DNA of 64,000 bases from Rallus limicola (GCA_022605955.1 JAKCOZ010000001.1:70624520-70688519), one strand, 5' to 3'. Shown: positions 13,074-26,682, counted from the stretch's first letter. The notes: generated by a model from the sequence alone, not told the origin. Numbers and translations: made by a program.

Positions 13074-15255
13074 ATTGGGGTTTTTTCGTAAATGACTGGA
13101 GCTGTCCAAAGGGTTTAGGCACCCAAAGCTACTCTAGGTAAAAAATGCTATATAAATCTGATGTTAAAGCAAAAGGAAGATTTCTCAATTAAGAAGTCCC
13201 AAACTCCATAAGATCCTAAATGGAAAGTGTTCTGTGTCATTTATTTGATCTGTTCCTGCTCCCGGAGTGTTATGTATGCCACCATAAAGAGTATGTAGGT
13301 GGCTGGAAAATTGCACCAAGTGCATGCAGAATCTCAGCTTTCCTTTTCTGTGTTCTTTTTAAAATTTTCTGAAGTATTTTTTTACTCCCCTTTACTTCAG
13401 TGGTAACGTACTATTTGCAAAGTATGTGTACACTGAAGCAGTAATACCTGCCTTGAACTGCAGGCATCCTGAAAGAATGAATCAAAGGGGTCAATTCTTT
13501 TGTCTATTGTCAGTTTGATTGGCCTGTCAGTGTCCAGCCATTAAAAAGGTTCTGGCTCTGTTGAGTAAGGAGTGAAACGTACAGGAAAGAGAATGGAGAC
13601 AGGAAACTGAGGAAGGGAAGGTGAATTCAAGAAAAATATAGGCAAGGAGTTCTCCAGAGACTGTATTTCTTATCAGTGAATGGATTCAGCTACTGCAGAA
13701 AGTTTGGATTTTCAGTGTGTTGCCTTGTTTTATTGAACAATACGTAAATTGGACCAGCTGAACTCTGCTTATAGCATTGCATGCTTGGCACTGTCTAGCC
13801 ACTTGTCTTTAAATGAACTCAATTCTCCCTTTGTGTAATAAATATATTTGAAGATCATTAAATAAACTTGCAAAATAACAAGTGCTAAACACACCTATTT
13901 TTTTTTCAGCTGATAGAAAGTTCGCATATTCCATTGTCTTCTTTAGAGAAGGACTGGCTTTTTTTTTTCCAGGCAGGAAGATGTCTCTTATCAAGCCATC
14001 CTTACTCTGTGCAACTTGACAGTTTGAGTCATACTTGCTGTGATCAGTGTAGTAACAGGAAACAAATACAGACACAAGGCAAAATAAGGACCTGCCATAG
14101 GTGTCTCTGTGCTTTCTCTAAAATCAGGAGATTATAATTGTGGTCAGAGAAAAAAATACTAAACAAATAGAAAGTCCTATCTTACAACCAGTGATAAATG
14201 GGATGATCTCATCTCCCTTCCAAAGGCATCCAAATATTTTTAGGCAAGCTAGTTCTAAATATGAAGCAGTTCACACTTTAAAAATATATGTGCTGTTTAA
14301 CCAGCTAGGCGTACCTCTACATAGTTTGGATTCCATTTTCCCTCCTTTTTTTCAGGCAGGAACTTTAGCAAGGTACAAAGTGTGATGAACTTTGTGTTCA
14401 CCTATTGAAGAAAAGGAGACAAAACTGCTACAGAGCACTTGGATGTTTTCTGGAAACTGTGTGAAATGGCTTCCAGAAAACACCCCAACCACAGATTGCA
14501 TCCAAGTCATCTCCAGAGTTGGCATGATATTTTCCTTTTATTGCTGGTTTTTACACCGGAGAATAGGGGGTTGTGACATTTTTGATAGTACTTGTAAAAT
14601 TTAAATTTTTTTTTTTTCCTTTGTGGATGTACTAATATGATGAAAATTGGAGGGCCAGTACCCATAGTTGAGGAATTTACACTGAAAAAACCCTCATGCT
14701 AAACAACACGTTGTACCTGTTCTTTTTCCTTTCTTCACTGAGAAATATCAGGCTGCTTTTTCTCATTTTACCCTATTCCCAGCCTGCTCACCCTTGACCT
14801 TGGCTCTCAGAATAGTCCTAATGGCTATCAAATTTTACAGTTTTCTTCAGCACAAGCGTCTTGAAAACATCACAACAACTTGAAAGTCATAAAAGCTACA
14901 CTGTGTGTTCCTCTTTGATTCATTGGATCATAACATTTCCAAGGTCACACCATCAAAAAAAATAAAGATGTTATGTTATGTTTTGACTCATAAATGTTAT
15001 CTCAGGAAGAACCAGATGTATCCAATGACATTAATTTGTTTTCTCTTATAAAAAAAGCGATTTAAGAAGCTTTTTATGGAAATGGATTTTCTGAAACAGA
15101 AACCTTCACTCCAAAGTGAAGGTTGAGGCTTCCTTTTGTGGTAGAAAAAAAATCAAATTAATCTTGATATGTTGATATTTTCTTCATAAAATTTGGACTT
15201 GGAGTAGATGCCAATTTCTGTAGTCACAAAACTCACAGAGACTCGCAGGTCAGGT

Positions 15256-15520
15256 TGAGTGAGGACAAGGGGAAACGGTCTGAAGTTGTGTCAAGGGAAG
15301 CATTTAGGTTGCATATTAGGAAAAATGTCTTTACTGAAAGGGTTGTTCGATATTGGAACAGGCTGCCCAGGGAGGTGGTTGAGTCACCATCCCTGGGGGT
15401 GTTTCAAAGAAGAGTAGATGTTGTACTTGGTGACATGGCCTAGTGTTGGACCTAGTAGGGCTGGATAGATGGTTGGACATGATGATCTTCAAGGTCTTTT
15501 CCAACTGAAACCATGCTGTG
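15256..15520 (+). mobile_element. CR1 LINE 3' fragment
   Basis: The fragment encodes the last CR1 polymerase residues, including [20 protein letters not shown], then the 3' UTR phrase GATGATCTTCAAGGTCTTTT. It ends in a diverged terminal repeat (CCATGCTGTGAGTC). Compared with 11040-11274 it shares long identical runs, so both belong to the same CR1 subfamily. Confidence 0.92.
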
Positions 15521-18500
15521 AGTCGAATTGGTAACATTTTCCCAGCTGATAGTTCATGCAACTAGCTGGGTCAGCTCTTCCAAATTTGAAGAGCACACCT
15601 GAACAGACTTCAAATCATTTTGAACATGTGGAAATGTGCTTGTGCTAAACCCCTCTTGAGAATCTAATCATTTTAGTATTCTTGCTTGTGTTGAGTGCTT
15701 TCCAGAGCGCTGAACTGCACTTAACAAAAATGGTCCTTAACATGTACGTGAGATCTTTTTCTGGCCTTTAGATCTGGTTCTCTTAAGGAAAGTGCAACTT
15801 GATATGAGAATAACAAAATGCCTTAGGTTCAGGTTAGCCTGTGAGAGTGTTCAACTGTTGAAAGTATATTAAATATAGACTCTGCCAAAGAAAAAGTGTT
15901 CTCATGTTGGTTTTGTTTATTTTAATGGCTTTTACAGTCCCCAAATCCAGCCATTTAAAAAAAATAAGATGCTGATCTGATTATGATCCAGGACTTGAAC
16001 TTCATTGTATTCTTGTCAGTGCACATGTTTCTTCATTTCAGCCTGTTTCCTCAAAAGTATAGTGTAAATGCTACACTGCTGCTTGTTCTGAGTTGGAAGG
16101 GGGAGCAAGAAATTTAAGTGCTGATCACATCTCACATAGCTCTTTACTATGTGTCCCAGGAAAGATGTTTTCCTGGCTCTGTGAAGCCAGGGGTAAAAAT
16201 GACTCTTGACTTTTGCAGAATTGGGATTTCACCTCAGGGCATTTAACTTTTGGATATTACAAGGTCCCTCCTTTCCCTAATGTCCAAGATCAAGTTTGAA
16301 GAGATGAAGACAGCTCTCTTTGTGCTGTAGCTTTATTCTTAATTGTGTAGGATTTCAAACTTAGGATGGGGCTTTTCTTCTGCATTGTTTTGTAGAAATG
16401 AGGACAACATATTACTCCTAGGAGGAACAGTGACCAAAATTCAGTCAAGAATCAGTAAACATTTTTGAAAGCTTTTAAGAGAGAAGCCATAAAAGCGTAA
16501 AATATTACCACATGGAAATATGTGTTCCAGCATTTTGCAATGTCCTTTGCTACATACCAGTTCTGGACACTCAGGCAACGCGCTGCAGTTGCAGAACTGG
16601 AGTATGACATCTTTTTAGCAGAAGATGACTGACTGTGAAGAATTCTGCTAGTGGTATGCTCTGTCCTCTCTAGGGGACTAGCAGCAGCCTTTCATGGAGC
16701 AGCAGGGTAAAAAACACTGTTTCTCTGCTGGCACATTTCTAAGGACAATGTTATTTACTATCTCCATGATGCCTCTTTGGCAGCATTTTGTTTAAAGATG
16801 CTAGATAAGTAGATACAGATGAACACCAACATATTTTTCTTTTCAGATACTGAATAAATATGTGGATTAATCCATCAAGATACGCTTACAAAGAATTTAA
16901 TATTTATTTTTCTAGCCATTTTATGGACTCAGGTCCTTAAGGAAGTATTCCACATCTGCATAATATACCTGTGTGCAAAGTTTTGTTTGTGATTCTCTAA
17001 ATAAGAAGAAATTGATGTGAGCAGACAGCTTCCTTTGGCTATTTATTTTTGAATGTCCAAGCATATAAATTATTCCTTTCAAAATCAATTGAAGTTTGTG
17101 TTTACTAAATTAACTCCAGATTTTCCCCTTACATTAGTAGTCAAGAAGTACTTTAAAACAAACACAGATTTTACCCAATCCTGTTCCTATTTTGAACATC
17201 TTCTATTGCATCGTGAGTTTTGGGATCTGTGGCCTTGACAGATGCCAAGATAAAGGTTGTGCCAATGCACCCTTTCCCATTTTCTATAGGAATCTGTGGA
17301 ATTCAACAGTAAAAGCTGAATTTGGCTCATTGACTTTCAGGCCTCAGCCATTCTTCCTTTTGCATGTTAATGGCCTCAAGGCTTCTGTGACAGCTCAGCT
17401 GTGACACTCATCCAAAATTCATCAACTCCATGCAGATATTTGCTTTGATTTTGGTAACTTTGCCCACAATGATCAGTAGTTGTGCTGATAAATAAGTTTT
17501 GTTATGTGAGTTGTAATGATTTTTGGACATTCAGGAGATTAATGAATGACAACTGGTACAATGGATGGATTTTGCTGGACATGGATTTTGTACTTTCCCA
17601 GCAAAAAGTCTATGCCACCTTCTAGCAAAGATTGTAAGTGCTTGGAAAAGATGGCTAGCACAGAGCAGATTTCATGACACTGCTGAAAATGTTTAAGCAA
17701 AAAGGGAACTGCCTGTCTTCCTCACTGTGTTTTACAGCTTAGTTTGTCATTTGGACATTAGTTACTGCATGATAATGTGTCTTTATTCTCTGCTAAAACA
17801 GCTGAAATACTATGACACTGGAAGCAGAAGAATTTGATTCTTGATTTTGAACATTTTGTAGTCACATTGTTATCTGCCTCCGAAAGAGCTGCGTGTCTAC
17901 AGGGTGGCCTTGTGACACTCCTGAGTGTGCCATCCCTTTGTTGCAGAACACACAAATGAAACAGATTTGTGGGCTAGTGTCACTTTCACTTTTAGTAAAG
18001 AAAAAAACATCGACCCAAATGTGTATAAGGTAGATACACGTGCCCTCAGGCTGAAAGGAATTAGGTTGCATCAAGAAGCCAACTTTTCCTATAACTGAAA
18101 TACAGTAGTTGTAAATTACAGTACTCCTCATGGTTACAACTGCTGAGATTTTCCCTGGTACTTGTCTGAGTTTGGGGATTTTTTTAAGTTCTGGGATGCT
18201 TATATAATAATTATGGTCTTATACAGTATGCACACTTTAAATAAAACAAGTGCTCATTGAAGAGGACAACAGCAGAGCATGGTGGTGCTGTGTTCCCTTG
18301 GGTGGCTGAAAGTTATTTCCAGGCTGTGACAAAAACACTCATCTCTGCTTTCCAGAAGGAATTAAGACACAGTTTCCAAGCTTCTTTCACCTTGGCAAAT
18401 AGCTGAACCAGGACAGTTACTAGTGCACCTAAGTAGGCAAGCTTCTTTTTATATCTCTTTTTTTTTTTTTTTAATTCCTGCTTATTTTTTCCTTCAAAAC

Positions 18501-21283
18501 TTTCGAAACAAGCAGTGGGTTTTGGAGATTTCCCAAACAATTTCCCTACAGAGATGGTCAAAACTAGCTCTCCAAAAGCTGAAGATGTGGTTGTATGCAA
18601 CCAGCTCTGGTGTTAGGAGTTGCTGTCCCGTTTGAACACAGTCAGCCCAGATAGGTTCTTAGCAGAACATGTCATTATAAATGACCCTAAGCCTTCTTAA
18701 CCATTTTTGTGCATTCAAGTATTTACAGGGAACCTGTAATTGCTGCTGTTGTAACAGAATATTAAATTAGTTCCTTCTAGAGAGGAAATTGCAATACTTT
18801 TTAAAGGTGTTTTCTTAGACACCTCAAGAGTTGCCTGTCTACACAGGCAAAATTTACTGGAGTGAAAACTTGGTAAATATTTTGCCAATGTAGAGAAAAC
18901 CTTAGGATTCCCCTTGAGAGCTAGATCCTAGCAAACCTTGCTGTTTCAACAGCATGTGTATCTGCATCAAGCACAGCAACCTCAGGGTTGGACTGCAACA
19001 TTTCTGTTTCTCTTGTTTAGTTTTGATGTTATGGTAATTCCTTCATCCTGAAAGACAATATGAGGCGCTGAAACACAAAAAATCTTCAGAATAGTTGAAT
19101 GCCCAAAATTAGTGGGAAGTGTTAACTTTCTGAATTAGATGTGTTTGGAGCCAAGAATTTGATTAACACCCAATCCTATCGATTTCAGGGAAGAAAGTGT
19201 AATAGGGTATTACCTAACCAAAAGGAAATGAACATAGCTAGGCCCTGCAAATTTTGGGGCTTACAATAGGTAAAATAAGAGCAAGCCTGCAGATTTTGTG
19301 TCTACTGCTACTGCTTTTATCCCTATATTAAGCTTGATAAGAAAGCCATATCCTGCCATGTCAGATATAATATTCTGCCTGTAAATTACAGTTGTTCAGC
19401 ACTTTCACTAGAGTGCTCTTGAAATAATGTCCTCCTCCAGGTACCTGAGAAGATGGGTGATGTTCACATTGTTTGTGGGGATGTTGTCTACTCTTTTGTT
19501 GAAGCAGCTGGAGCTTGAAAAACGACCAACATTTGGCCTTCGCAGGCTTCTTGCATGGTTTTGTTTGGTTGGTTTCATTTTAAAAACTGAAGTGTTAAAT
19601 TTCCCCATCTTATCCTCTTGGTGTTTTACTAGCAATACTGGAGACCGAAATTTCCATCAGCCTACCAGGCAAAGTCTTTTAAATAGCAGTGTGGTTTGGG
19701 GGGAGGGCAGGGGAGAGAAACACCAAAAAACCTACAACATGGTTCTTAAAATTAGGTAGAATATTTGGCTCCACTCCTAGTTTTGTACAGCTCTTGGGGT
19801 ACAAAAGGGAGAAGTAACCTAATCCTTAGGCAGAATTAAATGTAACTGGAAGTCCTTGAGAGAGAGATGTGAGAAGAATCTGTTCCTTTTGTTATTTTTC
19901 TGGTTTATGTATCTGTTAGATTACCCTTTCTGGAGCTGAAGTATTTGTATTACATCAGCACCTTGTGCTGCTAATCACAGTACAGCTTTTTAGAAATAAG
20001 TATTGTATAAAAGGCAGGCATTTAAGAGGCTTTGTGTTTCTTTGATTTTTGTCCTTTTTGAAGGCTCTCCCATTGCTTATTTAAACAAATAGTCCTGTTT
20101 GATTCATTGTTTGGGGGAGGGGGAAAGAAAAAAAGGGAATGAATTGATCAGCCCTTGGCAGTCTGAGTAACATAAGAACTGATAACCCTTTCTTCTGAAT
20201 TCTCTCTTTCTGAAGAAACTGGGTGCTGGATAAAAGTTAAGGGCAAATCTTCAAATGAAGTTACCATTTTTCCTTAGTGTCCTGAAGGAACGCCCGTCAC
20301 ACCTGGCATCAAAATCATGTCACACCCTTTTCTGGTTATTAACTTGGCTTGTTAAAGCATGGTATTACTGTAGAGCTCTGTTTTTGTCCCTGCAGCCCGC
20401 GATAGATAGGAAGTTTCTGGAAATATTAATAGTTAGGAGATCTTTGTAGCTGCCATAAGTGAGAACTTAACTGGAACGCTTTGGCAATATGCTTACAGGC
20501 ACAGGGGGCTGTACATGTAGAACAGTTTCTCAGGGGCTTTGCACTGCCATGCAGTTAAGTGTACCCCTAATGACCCCAATACGCAATAATTGACTTGCTG
20601 GTTATTGTTTTAGGAAAAAAAATCACAAAAGGATCTTATTTGTTGTCATGCCAAACTCCAGAAGGTTGAGCCCATCCACAGGTTGGGCTGACTTGGCTCT
20701 TGTACAACTAGTGGGTGGAAATCATTAACAAAGAATGATTTCTGAAACAGAGCAGTGATTTCAAGGCTAGGAAGTTTATGTTTAAACAGCAGGTTGTATT
20801 TTTGTCAGGAAGATCCTTTCTCCAGCTTATTTCCAGCATTTTTGTGGTGTTGAATGCTGAGTTACAAAAAAGCTTAACTGGTTTTGCAGATAAAGATAAA
20901 TTTGGAATTCCCCTTTCAAGCTACCGAAGAGATTGCAGAAGGGGGCTTCAGAGCCATTGGAGGGAAGTGGATCGAGACCTGGGCGATTTTGAGTTCAATG
21001 TTGATTTCTGAGGAGGGAATGACTTGAAGGGGAAAGCTCGCAAAAAAGCTTTGGAGAAGACTAAGCCTTCTCTGGTAGATCAAACTTCTCAGAGGACTGT
21101 GCAAGGAGGGACAAACCTAGCCAGCCTCAATCCAGGGGCCAGAAATGCTGAAAGCCTTGAGTGATTGAGTCTGTGCTGGCTTTGCAGAAGAACCTGAATT
21201 TGCCAAATTACCTTGCTGTCCTGGGATTATAGCTGGGTATGATACTAGATAGCAAAGCTTTTCCTGAAGTACTTTGAAAAGTT

Positions 21284-21284
21284 A

Positions 21285-21316
<32 letters not shown>

Positions 21317-21317
21317 G
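21284..21317. repeat. (CAAA)n / A-rich simple repeat
   Basis: AAAAC and AAAC units followed by an A run. Low-complexity sequence just upstream of a CR1 fragment. Confidence 0.85.
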
Positions 21318-21403
21318 ATAAAGAAAGGCTGTGTGAACTTAAGCCTAATTCAGAAATACTTCAGCCTCCTCTGCAGTGGAAGGCATGTTTGAAATGTACA
21401 GCC

Positions 21404-21671
21404 AGGATAGAACATAGGACAAGAGTTGTGGCTGCAAGTTGTGCCAGGGAGGTTCAGGTTAGAAATGAGGAGACATTTCCTCTCAGGAAGATTAGTGAGG
21501 CATTGGAATGGGTTGTCCTGGGAGATGGTGGAGTCACCATCCCTCAGAGTGTTGGAGGAAAGGTTGGATGAGGTACTTAGGGACATGGTTTAGTAAGTAA
21601 TATAGGTGGTAGGGGGAGGGTTGGACTAGATGATCTTGGAGGTCTTTTCCATCCTTAATGCTTCTGTGATA
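21404..21671 (+). mobile_element. CR1 LINE 3' fragment, diverged subfamily
   Basis: It shows the CR1 hallmarks GGTGGAGTCACCATCCCT and TGGACTAGATGATCTTGGAG, ending CTTCTGTGATAG. It is more diverged from the 10.6 and 15.3 kb copies than they are from each other, so it represents another, probably older, CR1 subfamily. The 5' limit is approximate. Confidence 0.88.
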
Positions 21672-22736
21672 GCTCGGGTATACTAACAGGTGATTTTCTA
21701 AAAAGATGGCTTTATCTGTTTATCATGCGTTGTCTAACTTAGGGAGAGTAGCTGGGGTTTTTGGTCTAGCACACCACAGATTTAGAGCTGATAGTTATCA
21801 AGCTATGAGTCTGTCTATAATTATTTGTGTATTTTTAGTTGGTTGGTGTGCACCACTGAATGATTCATAGCTGTGACTGTGATGCTGACATTCCATCTAC
21901 AAACCAAGATGCAATCTGTAAAAACAAGCAAGTTTGCACTTTCTTCAGTGAGTGAAGAAGTTATTTTTTGCGTGAGGGAGGGAAGATCATAACGGGATTG
22001 TTTGTAATTGAAGCAGAATTCATCTCTCTTATGATTTATAGTAGTCTTTCAGATACAGGCCAGCGTACAAAAAAAATAATTCTAGCATAACTTCTTAGAA
22101 TAAAATGTTGGACTTTTTTTTGTCATTGCTGTATGTGAATTAATATAGAAATTGATAATAGGGCTAATGGGGGGGAGGAGGAGGAAGAGACAAACAAAAC
22201 TGTACCAGCTATTTCAGAAATGGTGTTTTTTAAGATTTATTATACAGAACTACAGCCTTATGTATTGTCAGGACTATATCAAATCTTGACCTGAAAAGAC
22301 AGCTTTATGTTAAATACGGCATAATTTTCTCTTGTCTTATGCCCTATCAATAGCAGGTTTCAAGTAGTTGGTTGTTACAATAAAGTTAGAGGTTTAACTC
22401 ATTGTCTACTTGATTATTTTAAAGACAAAACCGACAATTTAAATGTCACATGCCCAAATCAGGTGTTTGGTTTTATTGTTTTTGACAAAGTATTATTGTT
22501 TACTGTGATGATACTAGTTATTTTGATAAGGAATGTCCTATACGTTGGCTAGCTGTCTTTCAGTCAGCAGGTCATACATGACAGTCAGTAATTTCCTGAG
22601 ACATCTCTTGGACAAAGTATGCAATATGAATATAGAAAGATTAGGAACATGCCTAAATTTAAAAAACATGTTCGTTTGAGGAAAATTTTCTGTATTTTTT
22701 TTACAAAAGCTTCTTCTTCCTCCTCTTGTGTTTCAG

Positions 22737-22865
22737 ATATTGACGAGTGTGAAAATGACTTCTACAATGGAGGTTGTGTCCACGAGTGTATCAACATCCC
22801 AGGCAACTACAGGTGTACATGCTATGATGGGTTCATGTTAGCTCACGATGGCCACAACTGTCTTG
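22737..22865 (+). CDS. SCUBE1: SCUBE1 internal exon: calcium-binding EGF-like domain 2
   Basis: This 129-base exon is phase 1 at both ends. It starts with AT completing a split GAT (Asp) and ends with G before GTAAGT, so it can be skipped or duplicated without a frameshift. The translation begins (D)[13 protein letters not shown] and ends AHDGHNCL. All six EGF cysteines are present. DIDEC is the calcium-binding N-terminal motif, and [10 protein letters not shown] fits the Asp/Asn beta-hydroxylation consensus C-x-[DN]-x4-[FY]-x-C. SCUBE1 is a secreted, membrane-associated glycoprotein of endothelium and platelets with EGF repeats, a spacer, cysteine-rich motifs and a C-terminal CUB domain. The [13 protein letters not shown] stretch favours SCUBE1 over SCUBE2 or SCUBE3, as I recall them. 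An upstream in-frame ATG at 22619 lies in the intron and is not the start. By family structure this is probably exon 3. Confidence 0.9.
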
Positions 22866-23687
22866 GTAAGTAGTGAATGCTGGCAGGGAAGTTTCCTTTC
22901 GTGTCTGTGGTAAGAAGGCCTGATCTGCTTGCTGTGGTTGGTTATCTGGTATATTTTCAGCAAAGACATGATCCAGATCATGGTGAATAAACTGAAACCT
23001 GTCTGTTAACTCCAGTGTGGTTTAGGCTAGACTCTTAATCCCAACATACTCGAATCAGTTTGTCTCTCTTTAACACTGCAAAAATAAACCCCTTACCTCC
23101 AAAGCTTGTACTGGAAGTTTGGGCTTCTTTTTAAAGAAAAATAATTTGCCCCATCTACTTAAATATATTTTATCTGCTTCTTCCAACTTCTGTAATTTCA
23201 GTCGTATCTTTAGAGATCCCCTCTCCCCTTTTTTCCCTTTTAGGGTAACATGGTTCTAGGATATGATGTATGAACATAAATTACAGAATGCTGAAAGTGA
23301 AACTGTTATGAAGGAATACTTGGACAAAAAGGACAGAAGAAACAGGTCTCAGTAATAGCTGTTTGTGAAGGGGAGGGACACGGTCCACTAACTATACAAA
23401 GCCATGTTCAGAGCAGGATCTTAACTGCTTCAGCAGTCTGAGGATTTGGGGATTTTTTAATTTATTTAAAAAAAAAAAAAATTCATGTCCATTCCTCTGG
23501 TTTAAATAGGTAGGGTTTATCTTATAAGCTGAAAAAGTATATGTTTTGTTTGGAAATTTCTTTACACCAGTTACCCAGAAAAGAACTTTAACCCCTGTGT
23601 CCAGATTCCCTTACCTGCTTACTTGGTAATCACTTTAGATAATCGTAGTGTTTGGGGACCGTCTTTCTCGGATGACCAGTGTTTGGT

Positions 23688-23750
23688 ACAGGTTGGACTA
23701 GGTGATGTACAGAGGTCCCTTCCAACACCCACCTTTCTGTGACACTGTGA
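23688..23750 (+). mobile_element. CR1 LINE 3' UTR fragment
   Basis: The phrases GGTTGGACTAGGTGATGTAC and AGAGGTCCCTTCCAACACCC followed by TTTCTGTGACACTGTGA are the extreme 3' end of a CR1 element with its terminal repeat. Only about 60 bases are recognisable. Confidence 0.85.
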
Positions 23751-24871
23751 CTGGGAATTGCAAAGGGCTTCATTTCTCCCAGTGTGAAACTTCAGGACAC
23801 TAAAAGAGACAGTTGCCTTTCTAATTCTGAGACCACAGACTGAGGGAGTTTCTGTTGCTCAAACGCAGACTGAATGTTTGCAATTAATGAATGGTCTTTG
23901 ATGTATCTCAGTAAAATAGCTGCTCTTACTTAGAGGTGCTGAAAAGGGAATCAAGGCACATTCCTCTTTCTTTCTTTGTTAAAATTTGAGTTTGTTAACA
24001 GAGGACAAAAGTGTCTGGCTGTAAGATCTCAGGCTGAATTTTTTAATCCTGATGGTGGCCATACAAATGTTCCTATGACTGCCTGTTGTGTGCTAACTCA
24101 GATTTAGGGCATCATTGCTAGAAAAGAGAGAACTTTGTTTTTCTGTCATCATTTGCTCCCTAGCTGATACTGGCATCACCAGTTATGCTGACTGCTGGGA
24201 TAGTCTGTCTGTGCCCATTAGCACAGTATCAGTTTTGAAAAGGAAGATGTTCTAGTCTGTTTACATTCTAAAGTAGTTGTATTTCCCTTAGCTTGTGCTA
24301 CCAGAAATGTGTAGATGCAGTTGGCTGTTTTTAAGAAGATGCAGTGAGGTCTCCTCCTCCTTACCCCAACCTCTGTAGGACTTTACATAACTGTCAAAAT
24401 GAAGATTGCTAGTTAAGTACTGCATCAAATATTCTATGTATCAAGTTTACGTTCCTCTTAGAAAAGTCATGTAATGTTTAACTGGCATGCTGAAATGAAG
24501 TCTGTATTCACATTAAGTAGGACTGTAGCAGATCTTGTACAGAATGATGTCATTTCCATCAAATTTGTAGATAAGCCTATAAAACTCATGGTTGGTTGAT
24601 TGTGAAAAATCCCCTCTGAACTGTCTTCTCACACAGCACCATGGATGTGCATGTGCTTGGACAGAAGACTTGCTAGGAATGACCCAACACCAGACTACAT
24701 GATTCCTACTTCTCCCCTATCCTTTGGCCTTCCAGACATTACCATTCAGGTCCATTTTGTCAGCACATGGGAAGCCAAGCAGCAAGAACTCTTAGGGGGC
24801 AATTTGATTGCCTGAATATAGGAGACTCATGATAGAGGGAGCACACTGGAGCTGGCAGATGTGATGTGAGG

Positions 24872-24935
24872 CCATAGAATATCTCAAGTTGGAAGGGACC
24901 TGTAGGGATCATCAAGTCAAGATCTACAAGAGTAG
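24872..24935 (-). mobile_element. CR1 LINE 3' end, antisense
   Basis: ATAGAATATCTCAAGTTGGA followed by AGGGACCTGTAGGGATCATC is the reverse complement of a CR1 3' terminus. Only the last ~60 bases are clear. Confidence 0.82.
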
Positions 24936-26121
24936 ATCTGGAGCGTGAGATGGAGGCTAGATGGAATAATATTAAGATGGCATTTGACTCCAATATTTAT
25001 ACTGCTGAGTTGCTCTCTCAGTGATTGGGTCACATTTAATCACACACACATCACCAGAAATCTTTGTCTAGTGGATTTAAGTAGAAAGCCCCATGACAGT
25101 TCACTGGTAGACCTGTAGGCCATCTAGGGAACAGGTTGCAATGGACAAGACCGTTATTACAGGATTTCTGCATCTCTTGCTTGTATGAAGTCTATGCAAA
25201 ATCTTAAGCCATGTCTTGTTGTCAGGTTCCTTTTTAAACTTTCACTGGATGTCTTTCTAGCAATGTCAGTATAAGATGATTAAAATCTTCTGTATAAATA
25301 GCAAATTTGGAATATTGACAACTAATTAGATCATATGACAGGTTTTCTGAGTTCTTGTTTCAACATTTTTTGTTCTTTCTAATCAAGTGAAATTTCTTAT
25401 TTGTTTATTTATTAGGAGGAAGTGTTTGGTTAAGAATTCATGGTTAAGATTTGTACTGGAAAGTGTCCAAAACTGTCCTTGGAGGAAGTCAACTCGTTCT
25501 CTATTTGACATTTTTATTGAGCAGTTTCTCACGTATAACATGAAATGATACCACAGAGAATTCAAACTATGATGAGATCCTTGACAGGCTAGAAATAATT
25601 TATTTTAGCATTGAAATAGCAGTAGTTCTTTCTCAAAATTTCTCTAAATTCTGCTCAGTGAATGCAAGACTAATATTTGGTCTCATGCAATAGGTTTTCT
25701 TTATCCTTCATTTGAAACCAGTAATGAAATATGTTTTCCCCTCTCATATATGAAATAATAGTCTGGGGTTTTTTTATGAGTAATTAGCTCACTGTTCCAG
25801 ATGTTCTTTCTTGTTTGATCAGGTTTTTTTCTCCATGATCCTACTGATAAATTGATTCTTCCTTCTTTGGATCTTACACATGTTGAGGCATGCTATCCAT
25901 TTTCATTCTCTCTTGCCTTTAGGAGAGATTATGGCATAAATGATCATCTTTCCTATTAGTTCCAAACACTTTACTCATATCATTTGTACTAAATCAAAGT
26001 CTGTTCTCAGATATCTGGTAAAATATGTGAATCTGTAATACAGCGTATCAATGGGTAAGACTTACACCTTTAAAACTGGTTATTCAAAATATATTCCCTG
26101 CTCTGATTCAGCATGATGCTT

Positions 26122-26682
26122 TGTTGTGGTTTAACCCAGCCAGAAATTATGCACCACACAGCCACTTGCTCATTCCCCCACGGCAGGATGGAGGAGAGAA
26201 TTGGAGGAATAAAAGTGGAAAAAACTTGTGGGTTGAGATAAAGACAGTTTAATAGGCAATGCAAAAACCACATGCACAAGCAAAACAAAACAAGGAATTA
26301 ATTTGCTGCTTCCCATGGGCAGGCAGGTGTTCAGCAATCTTCAGGAAAGCAGGGCTCTGTCACATGTGATGGATACTTTGGAAGACAAACACCATGACTC
26401 TGAATGTCCCCTTCTTTTTTCCACAGCTTTATATGTTACAGTATGGAATATCCCTTTGGTCAGCGGGCTCAGCCATCCGGGCTGTGTCCCCTCCCACCTC
26501 CTTGTGCACCCCCAGCCATCTCATTGGTGGGGTGGCTTAAGAAGCAGAAAATGCCTTGGCTCTGTGCAAGCGCTGCTCAGCAGTAACAAAAACATCCCTG
26601 TTTCCAGTACAAATCAAAGCACAACCCCATACCAGCTAACTCTAAGAAGAAAACTAACTCTATCCCTGCCAAAACCAGCACA
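26122..26682 (-). mobile_element. Solo LTR of an avian endogenous retrovirus, antisense
   Basis: On the + strand it opens TGTTGTGGTTTAACCCAGCC and closes AAAACCAGCACA, so it reads in LTR orientation on the minus strand. This is a well-known type of avian LTR; its right half carries CTGTGTCCCCTCCCACCTCC and its left half TGGGTTGAGATAAAGACAGT. A minus-strand TATAAA lies at 26428-26433. At about 560 bp with no flanking retroviral coding sequence, it is a solo LTR. It is unrelated by eye to the 7.3 kb LTR. Ends are accurate to a few bases, and I could not fix a target-site duplication. Open frames over it are accidental. Confidence 0.75.

Larger units (their letters stand above)
1..22736 (+). other. 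SCUBE1: SCUBE1 intron upstream of EGF2 exon (3' part)
   Basis: No exon is visible here. The stretch ends in a strong acceptor: a long pyrimidine tract followed by TTTCAG at 22731-22736. The preceding exon must end with one base of a split Asp codon, because the next exon opens with AT completing GAT. The EGF1 exon, which family structure predicts next upstream, was looked for and not seen, so the intron is at least 22.7 kb. Contents are listed separately: small duplications, one long solo LTR (7288-8421), and CR1 fragments at 10.6, 15.3 and 21.4 kb. Stretches of roughly 0.8-5.0, 5.6-7.3, 8.4-10.6, 11.3-15.2 and 15.5-21.3 kb hold ordinary AT-rich intron, with short poly-T runs (for example 2503-2519) and chance open frames. 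Confidence 0.75.

Noticed and set aside
22619..22736. In-frame ATG upstream of the EGF2 exon
   Set aside because: The frame crosses a strong acceptor at 22735-22736 and encodes non-EGF sequence before it. The mature message must join the EGF1 exon instead.
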